In this document: one piece after another, positions 6,765 through 15,269 of the stretch
Layout: every line of letters begins with the position of its first letter
Numbering within the stretch: the first letter of the stretch is position 1
IMG/VR virus record: IMGVR_UViG_3300038552_000283
Coordinates: 1 to 40,665 of that record
Strand: one strand, 5' to 3'
DNA: 40,665 nucleotides
Origin: a virus
Position numbers and translations under genes: made by a program
Notes under the pieces: generated by a model
Databases searched by the model: none
Seen by the model: the letters and a program-made list of their open reading frames with translations, nothing else
Told to the model about the DNA's origin: nothing

Positions 6765-8230
6765 CAGAACATACTCCCAAAGCTTCCAGCAGCGCCACTC
6801 GCCGCAAGTGCAGTGCCTATCGGTAATCCGAGTGCGAGGGACCCGCCCAGCGTAGCAAGCCCAAGGATCGGCCCGAATGGACTGCCCTGATTCTGAGTCG
6901 CCTGCCAGGAGTTCAGTCGATTGATATCCTGTTGCTGGCGCTGTGCAGCCAGGCTATTCAGGATTCCAGTCAGGGAATTAGTCGCTGAATTCAGGCTTGG
7001 CGTCGCGTTGATGTTCCGAGTCGCGTATGCCCGCAACGCATCGGATCGGATTTGGCTGGGGATCTGCCCCAGGGCCGCGAGTGTGCCTATTTCGGATAGA
7101 TTCCCAGTGACAAGCCCTTCGGCGAGTGAGGTGGCTCGAAGTTTCTGAGCGTCTACCCCCTCTGTCGCGGAGAGGGCCCGCGCCATTCTTCCGGTGGCTT
7201 CTGCATCCATGGCGCCACCCACTCCGGTGAGCGCGCCAGAGAGCGCTGTGGCCCTCGCGACTCGGCTATTCTTCTGGCTCTCTATGAAGGCTCCCAGCGC
7301 GACCGTCTGGTCTGTCGCGTATTGCCGTTCTGACCGGATGTAGTCATCCAACGTCCTCGCCCTAGAATATTCGAACTCACCTAGGGTTGTTGCCCCTCCC
7401 GTGCTGGTTTCGAAGCCTGTGCCCATCTGCTTGCGAAGCCGTTCACGCAGCGCAGTCTCGCGTCGATTAAGCTCCTGTAGCAGAGGTTCTGAGAGGGGAA
7501 CCTCTCCGCGCTGCACAGCCTCGGCCCTACTCCGAGTGATGTCGTAGAGCCCCTGCATTTCGCTTGGAGCATTGATGTCCTCGTAGGCTTTGTGGCTTGC
7601 CGCCGAAACATCTTCGAATGCCTGTTGGTACCGTGAGGGTGCGCCTACCTCTGCTCTGGCCTGCTCGGCAATCGGCCCGAGGCTGGGATTCTCCAGGGTC
7701 TGAGCCGCTTGCGAAACCGCGATATCTCGAAGCTGAGTGAGCTGTGGGCCCTGCTCTATCGCCTGCTGGATGAATTGCTCTCCAGGGAGCGGCGTCTGCT
7801 CGAATCCTGTAATTCTTGAGACTGAGGCTTGGATGTTCCCAATCTGCTGGTCCAGCGAGGCCATCTGCTGCTGGAGTTTCGGCAGCTCTGTCGCCTTGGC
7901 TTTCGCGAGTGCGCTCGCTTTCAGCTTTCCAGCGAAGCTGCTGGTGTCAGCGGGTTCATTGAACCGGTCGATTTGGGCCTGGAGCTGGTTTTTCTGCGCC
8001 TGCAAGGCGGAGAGTTGCGCGCGGTCGCCCTCGGATATCTCCGGCCCACTGGTGATCGCACGCCACCCTCCCAGCTCCAGCAGGGGAATGGCAGAGAGTG
8101 GAACCTCCGTCCCAAGATACTCTTCTAGCGTCCCGCGCGTGAGCTGGGATAGCGCCAACTGCTCCTTCTGAAGCTCTATCTCGGTGGCGGTGGGAGGCGT
8201 CGGTTTGGGAGAACTGCCTTTACTGCCCAT
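6764..8230 (-). CDS. Large internal virion protein with coiled coil and C-terminal hydrophobic segment
   Basis: The 488-residue product opens with a low-complexity Ser/Pro/Thr segment (GSKGSSPKPTPPTA), then a strong coiled coil at about residues 70-140 (AQKNQLQAQIDRF, LPKLQQQMASLDQQIGN). A central alpha-helical region follows, and a Gly/Ala/Leu-rich C-terminus (about residues 450-488, ILGLATLGGSLALGLPIG) could insert in membranes. No catalytic motif is seen. Gene order (fibre genes, this protein, 467-aa protein, transglycosylase) fits the ejection-protein set of podoviruses, whose members form a conduit across the host envelope. The hydrophobic tail supports that idea. GGAG lies nine bases before the ATG. 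Confidence 0.7.
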   Translation of the reverse strand: MGSKGSSPKPTPPTATEIELQKEQLALSQLTRGTLEEYLGTEVPLSAIPLLELGGWRAITSGPEISEGDRAQLSALQAQKNQLQAQIDRFNEPADTSSFAGKLKASALAKAKATELPKLQQQMASLDQQIGNIQASVSRITGFEQTPLPGEQFIQQAIEQGPQLTQLRDIAVSQAAQTLENPSLGPIAEQARAEVGAPSRYQQAFEDVSAASHKAYEDINAPSEMQGLYDITRSRAEAVQRGEVPLSEPLLQELNRRETALRERLRKQMGTGFETSTGGATTLGEFEYSRARTLDDYIRSERQYATDQTVALGAFIESQKNSRVARATALSGALTGVGGAMDAEATGRMARALSATEGVDAQKLRATSLAEGLVTGNLSEIGTLAALGQIPSQIRSDALRAYATRNINATPSLNSATNSLTGILNSLAAQRQQQDINRLNSWQATQNQGSPFGPILGLATLGGSLALGLPIGTALAASGAAGSFGSMF

Positions 8231-8245
8231 TGTAATGACTCCAAT

Positions 8246-8980
8246 TCAGTTAGGCAGCTTCTTCTTAGGATGAAGCTGAAAAGCTAACTGGTCTCCATAG
8301 AAGAACGCGCGCTTCCAGCCATCCCAAAACACTTCCTTGTTTTTCTTCGCCGCTGCAGATTCGAGCATTCCTTCTATCTTCCATAGAACCTTCTCTTCAA
8401 TATGTTCAAGCAGCTTCTCGTCGAGCCACTGGTAATACTTGTCACCCAAATCGTTCCTCTTCTGCTTTAACTCGTATCTGACATCAGCAGGGAACAAGCT
8501 ATAAAGCGTCTTGTTTAAGAAACCACACACCGCAACAGGACATCCCTTAGACTTGTCCCACTTGATGCCATACATGTCACAGTAAAGCTGCATGAACCGC
8601 TCAGATATCAGCCTATCTCTACCGTTGTTGTAATCAAGTAAGAAGTGTCCTACGAAGACACCCTTCTTGAACTCATTAAGCTCACGTTCCTTCTGCTCGA
8701 AGGCATCGACTAGCTTAAGCTGGCCTTCCTTAGACTTGCGACCTCCGACGAACGGCATAACGAACAGCGCGGCACGCCTGGACAGCTCATACATGGGCTG
8801 AAGCTTACCCTGCTCATCCTCATAATAGGTCTCCGCAAAATCGTCGTCACCCAAATATTTCATACACTTACGAAAAGACCGCATCACATGCGAATGCTCT
8901 CTCGAAAACTCCTTCGAGATAATCAGCGTCGTTGTGTATAGCGTACCGTCTTCTCTAACAAGAATCATATCGTTACTCAT
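8246..8980 (-). CDS. Rha-type regulatory protein with a P63C-like C-terminal domain
   Basis: The 244-residue product has an N-terminal Rha-type domain: a TTTLIISKEFSREHSHVMRS core, then a loop with YEDEQGKLQPMYELSRRAALFVM. The C-terminal half resembles the P63C domain found behind KilA-N/Rha domains in phages (VAVCGFLNKTLYSLFPADVRYEL). Rha proteins are phage regulators or antirepressor-like factors with poorly defined targets. Unusually, this one sits within the tail and ejection gene cluster rather than with the other regulators, and its codon use looks more AT-rich than its neighbours, suggesting later acquisition. A second Rha-type protein lies at 21062-21712. Confidence 0.7.
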   Translation of the reverse strand: MSNDMILVREDGTLYTTTLIISKEFSREHSHVMRSFRKCMKYLGDDDFAETYYEDEQGKLQPMYELSRRAALFVMPFVGGRKSKEGQLKLVDAFEQKERELNEFKKGVFVGHFLLDYNNGRDRLISERFMQLYCDMYGIKWDKSKGCPVAVCGFLNKTLYSLFPADVRYELKQKRNDLGDKYYQWLDEKLLEHIEEKVLWKIEGMLESAAAKKNKEVFWDGWKRAFFYGDQLAFQLHPKKKLPN

Positions 8981-8989
8981 GTCAGCGCC

Positions 8990-9370
8990 TTATAGCCTCT
9001 TGATGAACCATAGCGATGTGTCGTCAGCGTCGTAATACGACACACCCTTGACGCGTGTCAATGCACGTATCCACCTTTGGTTGACAAGCTTTGCATTAAA
9101 CAGGTAACCACTGCATCCCGCCTTCCTCAGTATTCTCTCATAGGTGAGCATGAGTCGGTAACCGATGAAGGCGCTTTTCGCGATCAACGGTCCACAGATC
9201 ACAGCATCCTCATCCACGTGTGTGGACACCATCCCTACCACCTCTCCATCTCGGTAGGCCGCCACCGTGGGTGTCCCCAGCGAATCGATGACCTCTCCAT
9301 GGCTCTCCGCGTAGCTCTTTACGGGCTGGGGAATATCTTCTCTCACGTAGGCCAAGTATGTATCCATCAC
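8990..9370 (-). CDS. Putative GNAT-fold protein in the tail cluster
   Basis: The 126-residue product (or 125 from the second ATG) looks like a shortened GNAT acyltransferase fold: a beta pair TPTVAAYRDGEVVGMVSTHV, a helix with GYRLMLTYERILRKAG in the place where acetyl-CoA usually binds, then NAKLVNQRWIRALTRVKGV. The classic Q/RxxGxG/A acetyl-CoA loop is not clear, so it may be catalytically inactive. Similar small GNAT-like proteins occur among podovirus tail and internal genes, where their role is unknown. No good ribosome site precedes the start, so it may depend on coupling with the fibre gene ending at 9376. Confidence 0.5.
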   Translation of the reverse strand: MMDTYLAYVREDIPQPVKSYAESHGEVIDSLGTPTVAAYRDGEVVGMVSTHVDEDAVICGPLIAKSAFIGYRLMLTYERILRKAGCSGYLFNAKLVNQRWIRALTRVKGVSYYDADDTSLWFIKRL

Positions 9371-9375
9371 GCTAT

Positions 9376-10293
9376 CTATGTAAACGAAAGCACAATGGCC
9401 GCGCCAACGGTTCCTGCCCCTCCTGTCCCAAAGCCCCCAGCGTCTCCAGAGAGTCCGCCTCCGCCACCCGCGCCGTGAGAACTCGCATCGTCCCCATTAA
9501 AAGTGGCTGTGCCAGTTGCGGTAGAACCTCTTGCCCCACCTCCCCAAGGCCCTGCCCCTCCTTCTCCACCCTGCATCGTCGTGCCAGCCACTAATCCATC
9601 CCGCCCGCTGTTCCCAGCGAACCCTATGATGCCTGTACCGGAGGCCGTTCCCCCTGCTCCTCCAGCCGCAAATCCGCTCGTTGTCCCACCCCCACCGGAC
9701 CCCCCTACAGCCGTGACGTGTGCCCCGAACGTTGTGTCTCCCCCGGCGGCCTCGGCGAGCCCTCCATCGCCCACTGTCACGGTTTCAGTCGCGCCTAGTC
9801 CCGAGGTAATGAAGTCGATGGTAAGCCCTCCGCCTCCGCCTCCGCCACCGGCTGCATAGACGCCTGCGGCTGCATTCGCGCTGCCCCCTCCTCCGCCGCC
9901 TGCGAACACGAACACTAGAGCTGCGTTGCAGCCCGTGGGCTTCGTCCACGTGTTCGCGCCCGGGGCAGTGTAGGCATCCACCTGTATCAGCATACGCCGG
10001 TTCCCACTGACAGATGAGTACCACTGGGTCAGCGTCGCCCCCTGGATCAGACTCCCGATTTCCTTCAACATGAATCGGGAGCGCTCCAGCTCCCCGGCGA
10101 GATTCGTCGCAAGAGACTCTGTTCCAGACTCTCCTGGGTCTGCCGTGAGCTGCATCTGAGCGGCGTTCACGCTGTAGTCATCGAGCTGCGCGGGAACGCC
10201 GTTCGTGATGTGATTCACATGGTCCGCGTTATAGATGCTGGCCGTGAGTACCAACCCATCCGCGCGTGTGGTATGGCTGTAGAGTGCCGGCAT
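9376..10293 (-). CDS. Tail fibre protein with glycine-rich adhesin-like domain
   Basis: The 305-residue product has an N-terminal virion-attachment-type region (residues 1-100: ADGLVLTASIYNADHVNHI, then LAGELERSRFMLKEIG) seen in many phage fibres, a short beta region, and then about 180 residues extremely rich in Gly with Ala, Ser and Thr (VFAGGGGGGSAN, AAGGGGGGGGLTIDF). Such glycine-rich domains form polyglycine-II-like tips in phage adhesins and bind host receptors through loops between the glycine runs. It is therefore a likely receptor-binding fibre. The opposite strand shows a long proline-rich shadow frame that is not real. Confidence 0.75.
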   Translation of the reverse strand: MPALYSHTTRADGLVLTASIYNADHVNHITNGVPAQLDDYSVNAAQMQLTADPGESGTESLATNLAGELERSRFMLKEIGSLIQGATLTQWYSSVSGNRRMLIQVDAYTAPGANTWTKPTGCNAALVFVFAGGGGGGSANAAAGVYAAGGGGGGGGLTIDFITSGLGATETVTVGDGGLAEAAGGDTTFGAHVTAVGGSGGGGTTSGFAAGGAGGTASGTGIIGFAGNSGRDGLVAGTTMQGGEGGAGPWGGGARGSTATGTATFNGDDASSHGAGGGGGLSGDAGGFGTGGAGTVGAAIVLSFT

Positions 10294-10294
10294 C

Positions 10295-10627
10295 TCAAAG
10301 TATCCTCTCGGCGCTGATCACTCGCCTTGTACACAGGTTTGAAACGTTCATCCCAATATCCTCCAACCGGAGCATGTCCGCCGTGTGGATGGCTTGCAGC
10401 AGAGCCGTGTCTTTCGTACTGGAGCAGGCATCGCATAGACAGGTGTGGTGTCTGGAGCCGTCGCTGAAATACAGCATGACCTCCGCATACTCAGGCGTCT
10501 TATCGGCTTTCACTATCGTCCGCCCACAGAGTTTACAGTGAACCCTGTAGGGAGCAATCTGGACGTACTGAATACAACCAAGCCTATCCACAGCCTCTTC
10601 CATTAGGCGTTTGGGAATGGCGGTCAT
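10295..10627 (-). CDS. Small cysteine-rich zinc-binding-type protein
   Basis: The 110-residue product has two Cys pairs: CKLCGRT near residue 33 and CLCDACS near residue 65, plus HH between, a plausible zinc site. AGGAGG lies five bases before ATG 10627; an in-frame GTG at 10630 is possible but less likely. The start overlaps the stop of the small basic protein (TGATG). It lies between the nozzle gene and the fibre gene. The family is not recognised; metal binding is inferred from the Cys pattern. Confidence 0.6.
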   Translation of the reverse strand: MTAIPKRLMEEAVDRLGCIQYVQIAPYRVHCKLCGRTIVKADKTPEYAEVMLYFSDGSRHHTCLCDACSSTKDTALLQAIHTADMLRLEDIGMNVSNLCTRRVISAERIL

Positions 10628-10761
10628 CACTTCCTCCTCTTCTTCACTCCCTTCAGCGTCCCCTTGTTTTCGCTTGCGTAAAACACCCGTTCACCTTTCT
10701 TGGAACCATACTGCTTTCGCATGGCTTTCAGGATCTTCTTTCCCTTCGCGTTCAGAGGCAT
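10627..10761 (-). CDS. Small basic protein (44 aa) in the tail cluster
   Basis: The frame begins at ATG 10761 with GAGGTG upstream and ends in a TGATG overlap. The product is strongly basic (MPLNAKGKKILKAMRKQYG, then GERVFYASENKGTLKGVKKRRK). Similar tiny basic proteins with a KxMxxQYGxKKGExVFYAxxNKG pattern are common in phage genomes, usually among structural genes, with unknown function. The resemblance is from memory and could not be searched. The ribosome site and the exact fit between neighbours make it real. Confidence 0.7.
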   Translation of the reverse strand: MPLNAKGKKILKAMRKQYGSKKGERVFYASENKGTLKGVKKRRK

Positions 10762-10764
10762 GGG

Positions 10765-12348
10765 TCACCTCGATGATTGGTCTGATAATCCAAAGTGGAT
10801 AAACATCTTGGAGATACTGAAGTTTTCATCCGCTGCGCTATTTTCTCCCCTAATGCTTATCCTGCGTCCACTGCCGGTAATGACCTTCCGGGTGTTCGAT
10901 AGGAATGCGTTCGATAGCTTGCTGGTCCCTAGGATGAACGCCCCGAGAACAGAGACGTCGGTCCCGATGTCAAATGTGTAGACTCCCGCATCCTGACCGT
11001 CGATCATCACCGTGATCGCTAGGGAACACGCCCCAGTGGGCTCGTTCACAATCTCCAGCCACCGGAAATTCTTTCGCCGTGTGGTCAGAGCGGGGTCTAG
11101 GTACGATAGGTCGTTGTGGGGCGTCTGGAACCGGCTGGTGTACCCCGCTGAGTCTTTCGTTCTAGCCTCGGTATCTAGCCGCCACACAAACCCAACGTCA
11201 TCTCCCATCATGAGCTGCTGGTCCAGGCCGGAGCGCCGCATCCACATAGAGATGGCATTGTCACGCGGTGAGAACCTGAACAGCAGCGACCCAGGGCGCG
11301 AGAGATCCACCACGAAGCGGGCATTGTTGTATCCCAGGTTTCCGATGGTCTCGCACCCGATGTGGAGTTCGCTTTTAAGCGCATAGTATTGCATACACCA
11401 TCGGTTCGATGTCGCCAGATTCAGCGTCGTTCGGATGAACTTGTCGATGTTCTGGAATACACTGAGGTTCCTAGAAGACGCATCGCCGAAGGCGTTCGTT
11501 GCCACCAGAGACCGCAGGTAGCCCGACTGGTCGATGAAGGCAACGTCATCATCCACCGCATGAGGCGGTCGGATTGCCCCCAGGACGTTCGATAGCCGCT
11601 TTACTATCCAATTCGCCGCATCAGCATCCGTCGTATCGACAAGGTAGATGCCGATGGGAAACTTGAACGCGACAAGTAACCCCCTCCAGGAGATGGCCCC
11701 AACCAGCTTCTCGCCCTCCCCGGGATAAATGGAGAGGCTTCCAGACGTCCCGCCAGTGAATGCCTCGTGGTCAGTCGAGTCACTGTAATATAGGCGATGC
11801 GCGTCATTCGCATTGCCTCCTGCCCATAGCTTGTCATCATGGATGAGCCCGAACGACGGATGATTCGTTCCAGTCCAGTCAGCGGGCGGCGTGGCGAGCG
11901 CTGACATGGTAGCCCCGTCTGCGGACAGCACCCTCGTCGCGTTTCCCTCGATGAAGCAGAACAGCTTCCGGTTGTTGGCCGCGGCCTCTTTTCCGCCCTC
12001 GACGAACACCGGACGTCTGTCGCCCGAGAACGAAATGCCTGACGCGAGTGTGACAGGGAAGGTTCCGGTCCCGCTGTCCTTCAAGATGAGCCCAGCGCTA
12101 GTGGCAACCACCATACGCTGCACTACTGACGACGGCCACCAATCGTGTCCACCCAGTATCTGTGGCGCACCCGAGACGGCCGTCGAATTATACTTGGAGG
12201 CCCCACCCTCTTTCTGCACTGTCCCGCCTTCGTAGGTGAGGTTTTCCGCGACGATGAGCCCATCGATGGGGATGGTTGTCTGATTTGCGCTCCCGTAGAG
12301 CCCCTTGGCCCCGACTGGGATTTCCGCGATGAGGGATTTCTCTGCCAT
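10765..12348 (-). CDS. Tail nozzle / stabilisation protein, beta-propeller-type
   Basis: The 527-residue product is beta-rich and repetitive, with patterns such as RRPVFVEGGKEA, KLFCFIEGNATRVL, KLWAGGNANDAHRLYYSDSTD and LGAIRPPHAVDDDVAFIDQSG. These are typical of the tail tube/nozzle family of P22-like (gp10) and T7-like (gp12) podoviruses, which closes the tail end. The position directly after the adaptor-like gene supports this. The assignment rests on fold-like pattern and synteny. Confidence 0.7.
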   Translation of the reverse strand: MAEKSLIAEIPVGAKGLYGSANQTTIPIDGLIVAENLTYEGGTVQKEGGASKYNSTAVSGAPQILGGHDWWPSSVVQRMVVATSAGLILKDSGTGTFPVTLASGISFSGDRRPVFVEGGKEAAANNRKLFCFIEGNATRVLSADGATMSALATPPADWTGTNHPSFGLIHDDKLWAGGNANDAHRLYYSDSTDHEAFTGGTSGSLSIYPGEGEKLVGAISWRGLLVAFKFPIGIYLVDTTDADAANWIVKRLSNVLGAIRPPHAVDDDVAFIDQSGYLRSLVATNAFGDASSRNLSVFQNIDKFIRTTLNLATSNRWCMQYYALKSELHIGCETIGNLGYNNARFVVDLSRPGSLLFRFSPRDNAISMWMRRSGLDQQLMMGDDVGFVWRLDTEARTKDSAGYTSRFQTPHNDLSYLDPALTTRRKNFRWLEIVNEPTGACSLAITVMIDGQDAGVYTFDIGTDVSVLGAFILGTSKLSNAFLSNTRKVITGSGRRISIRGENSAADENFSISKMFIHFGLSDQSSR

Positions 12349-12349
12349 G

Positions 12350-13303
12350 CTAATAGCCTAGGAGGTGGCCACTCTCAGTGCGAAGCGGCCCCCTGAAGCG
12401 ACTGCGCTGGCGCGTGTAAATCCTGGCTGCTCGGCCTTGACGCGCCCACCGTGTCTTGTTCTCCCGTTGCATGCCTGTGGCTAGACTCCTCGCCTCGGCA
12501 GCCATCTCCGTCCTGCGCGTGTCATCCTTGTCTTGGAGGATCCAGTAGGACGCCATCAACGCCAGTATCCTGCGGTACTGGATGGGGACTATCGGCTCTT
12601 CGCTCCCTGAGTCTGTCAGAGCGGCGGGCCGATATAGATACATGTAGTCTATTCGCGTTAACTCCCTAGGGGCTGAATTGAATCGAACTGTATCCTCGTC
12701 GTAGGCACAGAAATACCTAGGGATGGCCTTCTGAATCTGATTCAGCGGATAGGCATCGTACAGGGAAGACTCAGCCATCCCAACCACTTCGTTTCGGCTA
12801 TCCTGATACGCCCGCATCGGCTCAAGCACATGCATGCAGTCGGCGGGAAGCGGATAGTCTATCTTCATGAGGCTGTAGGATGCCGCCGAGGCATCGCTGC
12901 CCGTCCAGATTTCATCCAGGGTTGCATTCACGGCTAGTGCTACGTGCGTGCTGATGACGTAGACATCGGGATGGCTGGCTGTTTTAAATAGCCATCCCGA
13001 CACCGTCGTGTCCACCTCGGGCGTAGGCGCGGCTGTGAACGTCACCGTGGCACTGCCCTGCGTCACCTGCACTGTACCAGTGTCAATCACTGGCTCCAGA
13101 ATGAAGGCATCGTGCTTCCTAAGCCACCACCATGGCTCGCGCATCTCGGGAAGGAACTCGGCTCCTCCTTCCCATAGCGCTTGATATGCACGATTCAGAT
13201 AGCGAAGGGCAGCCGCCTCGTAATCACTCGTGCCATCCGTGGGCTCGCCGGCCCTGAATAGGGCATCGTTGATAAGATCCGACGAGTACTGGTAGTTAGC
13301 CAC
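12350..13303 (-). CDS. Head-tail adaptor / tail tubular protein (GTG start)
   Basis: The 317-residue product starts at a GTG with GAGG upstream. The N-terminus (SDLINDALFRAGEPTDGTSDYE, then LRYLNRAYQALWEGG) is the helical motif typical of podovirus adaptor or tubular A proteins that bind beneath the portal. The middle is beta-rich and the C-terminus (about residues 270-317) is very basic, with RARQGRAARIYTRQRSRF-like composition. It precedes the nozzle gene as in related phages, one base before it. Confidence 0.7.
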   Translation of the reverse strand: MANYQYSSDLINDALFRAGEPTDGTSDYEAAALRYLNRAYQALWEGGAEFLPEMREPWWWLRKHDAFILEPVIDTGTVQVTQGSATVTFTAAPTPEVDTTVSGWLFKTASHPDVYVISTHVALAVNATLDEIWTGSDASAASYSLMKIDYPLPADCMHVLEPMRAYQDSRNEVVGMAESSLYDAYPLNQIQKAIPRYFCAYDEDTVRFNSAPRELTRIDYMYLYRPAALTDSGSEEPIVPIQYRRILALMASYWILQDKDDTRRTEMAAEARSLATGMQRENKTRWARQGRAARIYTRQRSRFRGPLRTESGHLLGY

Positions 13304-13315
13304 CCTGCACCTCGC

Positions 13316-14809
13316 TTATTGGCACGCGACAGAGTTCAATGTGAACGACTGTTCCACGAACAATCCCACCCCATCGGCGACTCTTACCGTCACGGGAAAC
13401 GAGGCGATGCATGTCGGCGTGTAAGTTACAAGCCCTGCAGCGCTGATCGTCATTCCTGTGGGCGATTGCGTGAGTGAGTATGTGAGGGTTCCGTTCTCAG
13501 GGTCGGAGGCAGCCACCTGATAACTATACTGATGCCCAACCACTACGCTGTCAGGCGCAACAGACGTGATAACGGGTGGCAGATTGCCGGAGACTGTGGC
13601 CGGTGTGAATTCGACATAGTCCACCCTTCCTCTGGATCGCGCTTGTTGATTCTGGACATAAAGCTGTAGGGTTGAACCTGGCGGAATGCTGACCCCTGTC
13701 TTGCACGCTAGCTTCAGTGGATGCAGATTTGACCCAATTGGATTGGTGACACTACATATGTCAATCCCGCCCACCCTGAACGTGACCGTAGACGCACCAT
13801 CATTCTCCTGGGCTACCCCTATCGCCACATCATAGGCGCCACAAGGCAATGGGGATGTGCGTGTTGCTGTCCCGGTTTGAAGCACGTCGGAGGGAAACAT
13901 GATATAGGGAGGGGACGACACCAGCCCACTCAGTGTCCAGCCCGTTTCGGCCTGCAGGATGACTGGCGTTCCAGTGGGAGGCGGGGGCGGTGGAGTCGCT
14001 TCCCCCGAAGGGTCCACGTCCGCGAAGTGGTCACCCGCATCCGTCCCAGCATCGTAGATTCGGACGTTATCGAGATATTCCACGATATGCGTGGTATCTC
14101 CGGCTATCCCATAGGCCCCCATCTTCAGATAGGGTGTGCCGTCTGAGTCTTCGTGCATATTCGGCCCGGTATGGTCCACTATCTGTGTCCATGTCGCGCT
14201 GGTTCCGGGTTTCAGCCAGACATCGAATATCCCGTTGCTGTCACGCGACGGCACAAAGTGCACTACGTAGTCATACCACTGCCCGTAGGACAGCGGCATC
14301 CACCCCTCAGCCGTGACATCATCATCGACTTCTAGACTCGCTCCGATGCGAAGCGGATCATCCGTGACGTTCAGCGACATGCTGTTTCCGCCGCAGCAGC
14401 CGTTATGCCACTGCATGAGGTAGCCGCCGTCTGCAACATCAGATTCACTTCCAAGGTAGTAGGCAATGCCTAGCCAATAGTGACGCCCTTCGACATACTC
14501 AGCACTTTCGCGCGGAAGTATTTCTGCCCGATTGTCGCTGTTCGCGCACTCCTCGTCCCCGTCTTGCCACTCGATATGGGCCGAACGCGTCCCAGACCTG
14601 ACAGGTGTAGTCACAGCGTACAGCCTATTGGCCGTACAGACATCACTGCCCCACCCCGGGCAGTTATCCTCTCCCTCCTCGTACCAATCCGCGTCGCAGG
14701 CGCCTGTCTCGAACCCACCGTTCTGATCGGGCCCAAATATGTACCCTGCGTCAACAGGGGATGCGATCACGCAGATTGCTGCACACATCATCCATGTATA
14801 CGATTTCAT
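13316..14809 (-). CDS. Secreted polysaccharide lyase with carbohydrate-binding and Ig-like domains
   Basis: The 497-residue product begins with a Sec signal peptide (MKSYTWMMCAAICVIASPVDA, cleavage likely after residue 21 or 22). Residues 25-260 match the jelly-roll heparinase-like polysaccharide lyase pattern: RAEILPRE, YWLGIAYYLGSESD, MQWHNGCCGG, then GQWYDYVVHFVPSRDSNG and YLKMGAYG. A PPPPPP linker follows, a carbohydrate-binding-like module (ILQAETGW to RGRVDYVEFTP) and a C-terminal He_PIG/cadherin-like Ig domain (VVVGHQYSYQVAASDPENG). Many Cys suggest disulfides outside the cytoplasm. Phage depolymerases normally ride on the tail without a signal peptide, so export by the infected host is unusual. 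It overlaps the gene in front by ATGA. Confidence 0.75.
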   Translation of the reverse strand: MKSYTWMMCAAICVIASPVDAGYIFGPDQNGGFETGACDADWYEEGEDNCPGWGSDVCTANRLYAVTTPVRSGTRSAHIEWQDGDEECANSDNRAEILPRESAEYVEGRHYWLGIAYYLGSESDVADGGYLMQWHNGCCGGNSMSLNVTDDPLRIGASLEVDDDVTAEGWMPLSYGQWYDYVVHFVPSRDSNGIFDVWLKPGTSATWTQIVDHTGPNMHEDSDGTPYLKMGAYGIAGDTTHIVEYLDNVRIYDAGTDAGDHFADVDPSGEATPPPPPPTGTPVILQAETGWTLSGLVSSPPYIMFPSDVLQTGTATRTSPLPCGAYDVAIGVAQENDGASTVTFRVGGIDICSVTNPIGSNLHPLKLACKTGVSIPPGSTLQLYVQNQQARSRGRVDYVEFTPATVSGNLPPVITSVAPDSVVVGHQYSYQVAASDPENGTLTYSLTQSPTGMTISAAGLVTYTPTCIASFPVTVRVADGVGLFVEQSFTLNSVACQ

Positions 14810-15090
14810 CGCACACTCCTGGCTGAAATCACCTTTTCGCTTCCATCAATGCCCATACACATCAGGCTAGACTTCTTTGTCATCTTGATGTGCTCACTCA
14901 GTTTTTCTGCGACCAAAGTTACCTTTGCGTCCACCTTCGCTATCTCTTCCTTCACTGAAGACACCTGCGATACATCCGACACCATCGACGTGACTAGCAG
15001 AATGACCATGGTGATTTCACCCACCGTGATGTTCTTCAGCTTATTCTTACTTGTCAACAACTTAGACGAAGCTTCATCTACTCGCGTCAT
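14806..15090 (-). CDS. Single-span membrane protein with coiled coil (holin/spanin-like topology)
   Basis: The start is ATG 15090 with GGAGG five bases upstream and a TGATG overlap with the small gene in front; the longer frame to 15264 is only a shadow of that gene. The 94-residue product has a short basic N-terminus (SKNKLKN), a hydrophobic segment at about residues 23-40 (ITMVILLVTSMV) and a coiled coil after it (VKEEIAKVDAKVTLVAEKL). This topology occurs in class III holins, i-spanins and phage haemolysin XhlA-like proteins. It lies just before the secreted lyase gene and overlaps it. The function is not proven. Confidence 0.6.
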   Translation of the reverse strand: MTRVDEASSKLLTSKNKLKNITVGEITMVILLVTSMVSDVSQVSSVKEEIAKVDAKVTLVAEKLSEHIKMTKKSSLMCMGIDGSEKVISARSVR

Positions 15091-15269
15091 CAACGCCTCC
15101 GATGCGTATACATCGCCACGTAGAAAGACTGTCCAGCAGGCGGTGCGCCTGTCTGTCCTGCCATCATCCCCATCACCAGCGGGAAGGGGGCCGCAAATCC
15201 CGCCAGCGTGACCCCACTGGCGGTCGTGGCCCCTGCCTGCCCAAGGTAGGTTGGGGATACCCAAATCAT
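15090..15269 (-). CDS. Small hydrophobic protein (59 aa) in the tail cluster
   Basis: The frame starts at ATG 15269, overlapping the stop of the repeat-rich tail protein (ATGA), and ends in the TGATG overlap. It is Gly/Ala/Met-rich (GVTLAGFAAPFPLVMGMMAGQTG) with a basic end (YTHRRR). The middle is hydrophobic enough to cross or line a membrane, but it could equally be a small structural protein. The family is unknown; the perfect fit of the overlaps argues for a real gene. Confidence 0.55.
   Translation of the reverse strand: MIWVSPTYLGQAGATTASGVTLAGFAAPFPLVMGMMAGQTGAPPAGQSFYVAMYTHRRR

Noticed and set aside
9503-9859. Proline-rich 118-aa open frame on the plus strand
   Set aside because: It is the antisense of the glycine-rich tail fibre; glycine codons read in reverse give proline, and there is no ribosome site.
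14480-15211. 243-aa plus-strand open frame
   Set aside because: It runs antisense to three minus-strand genes with good overlaps and ribosome sites; composition is not protein-like.
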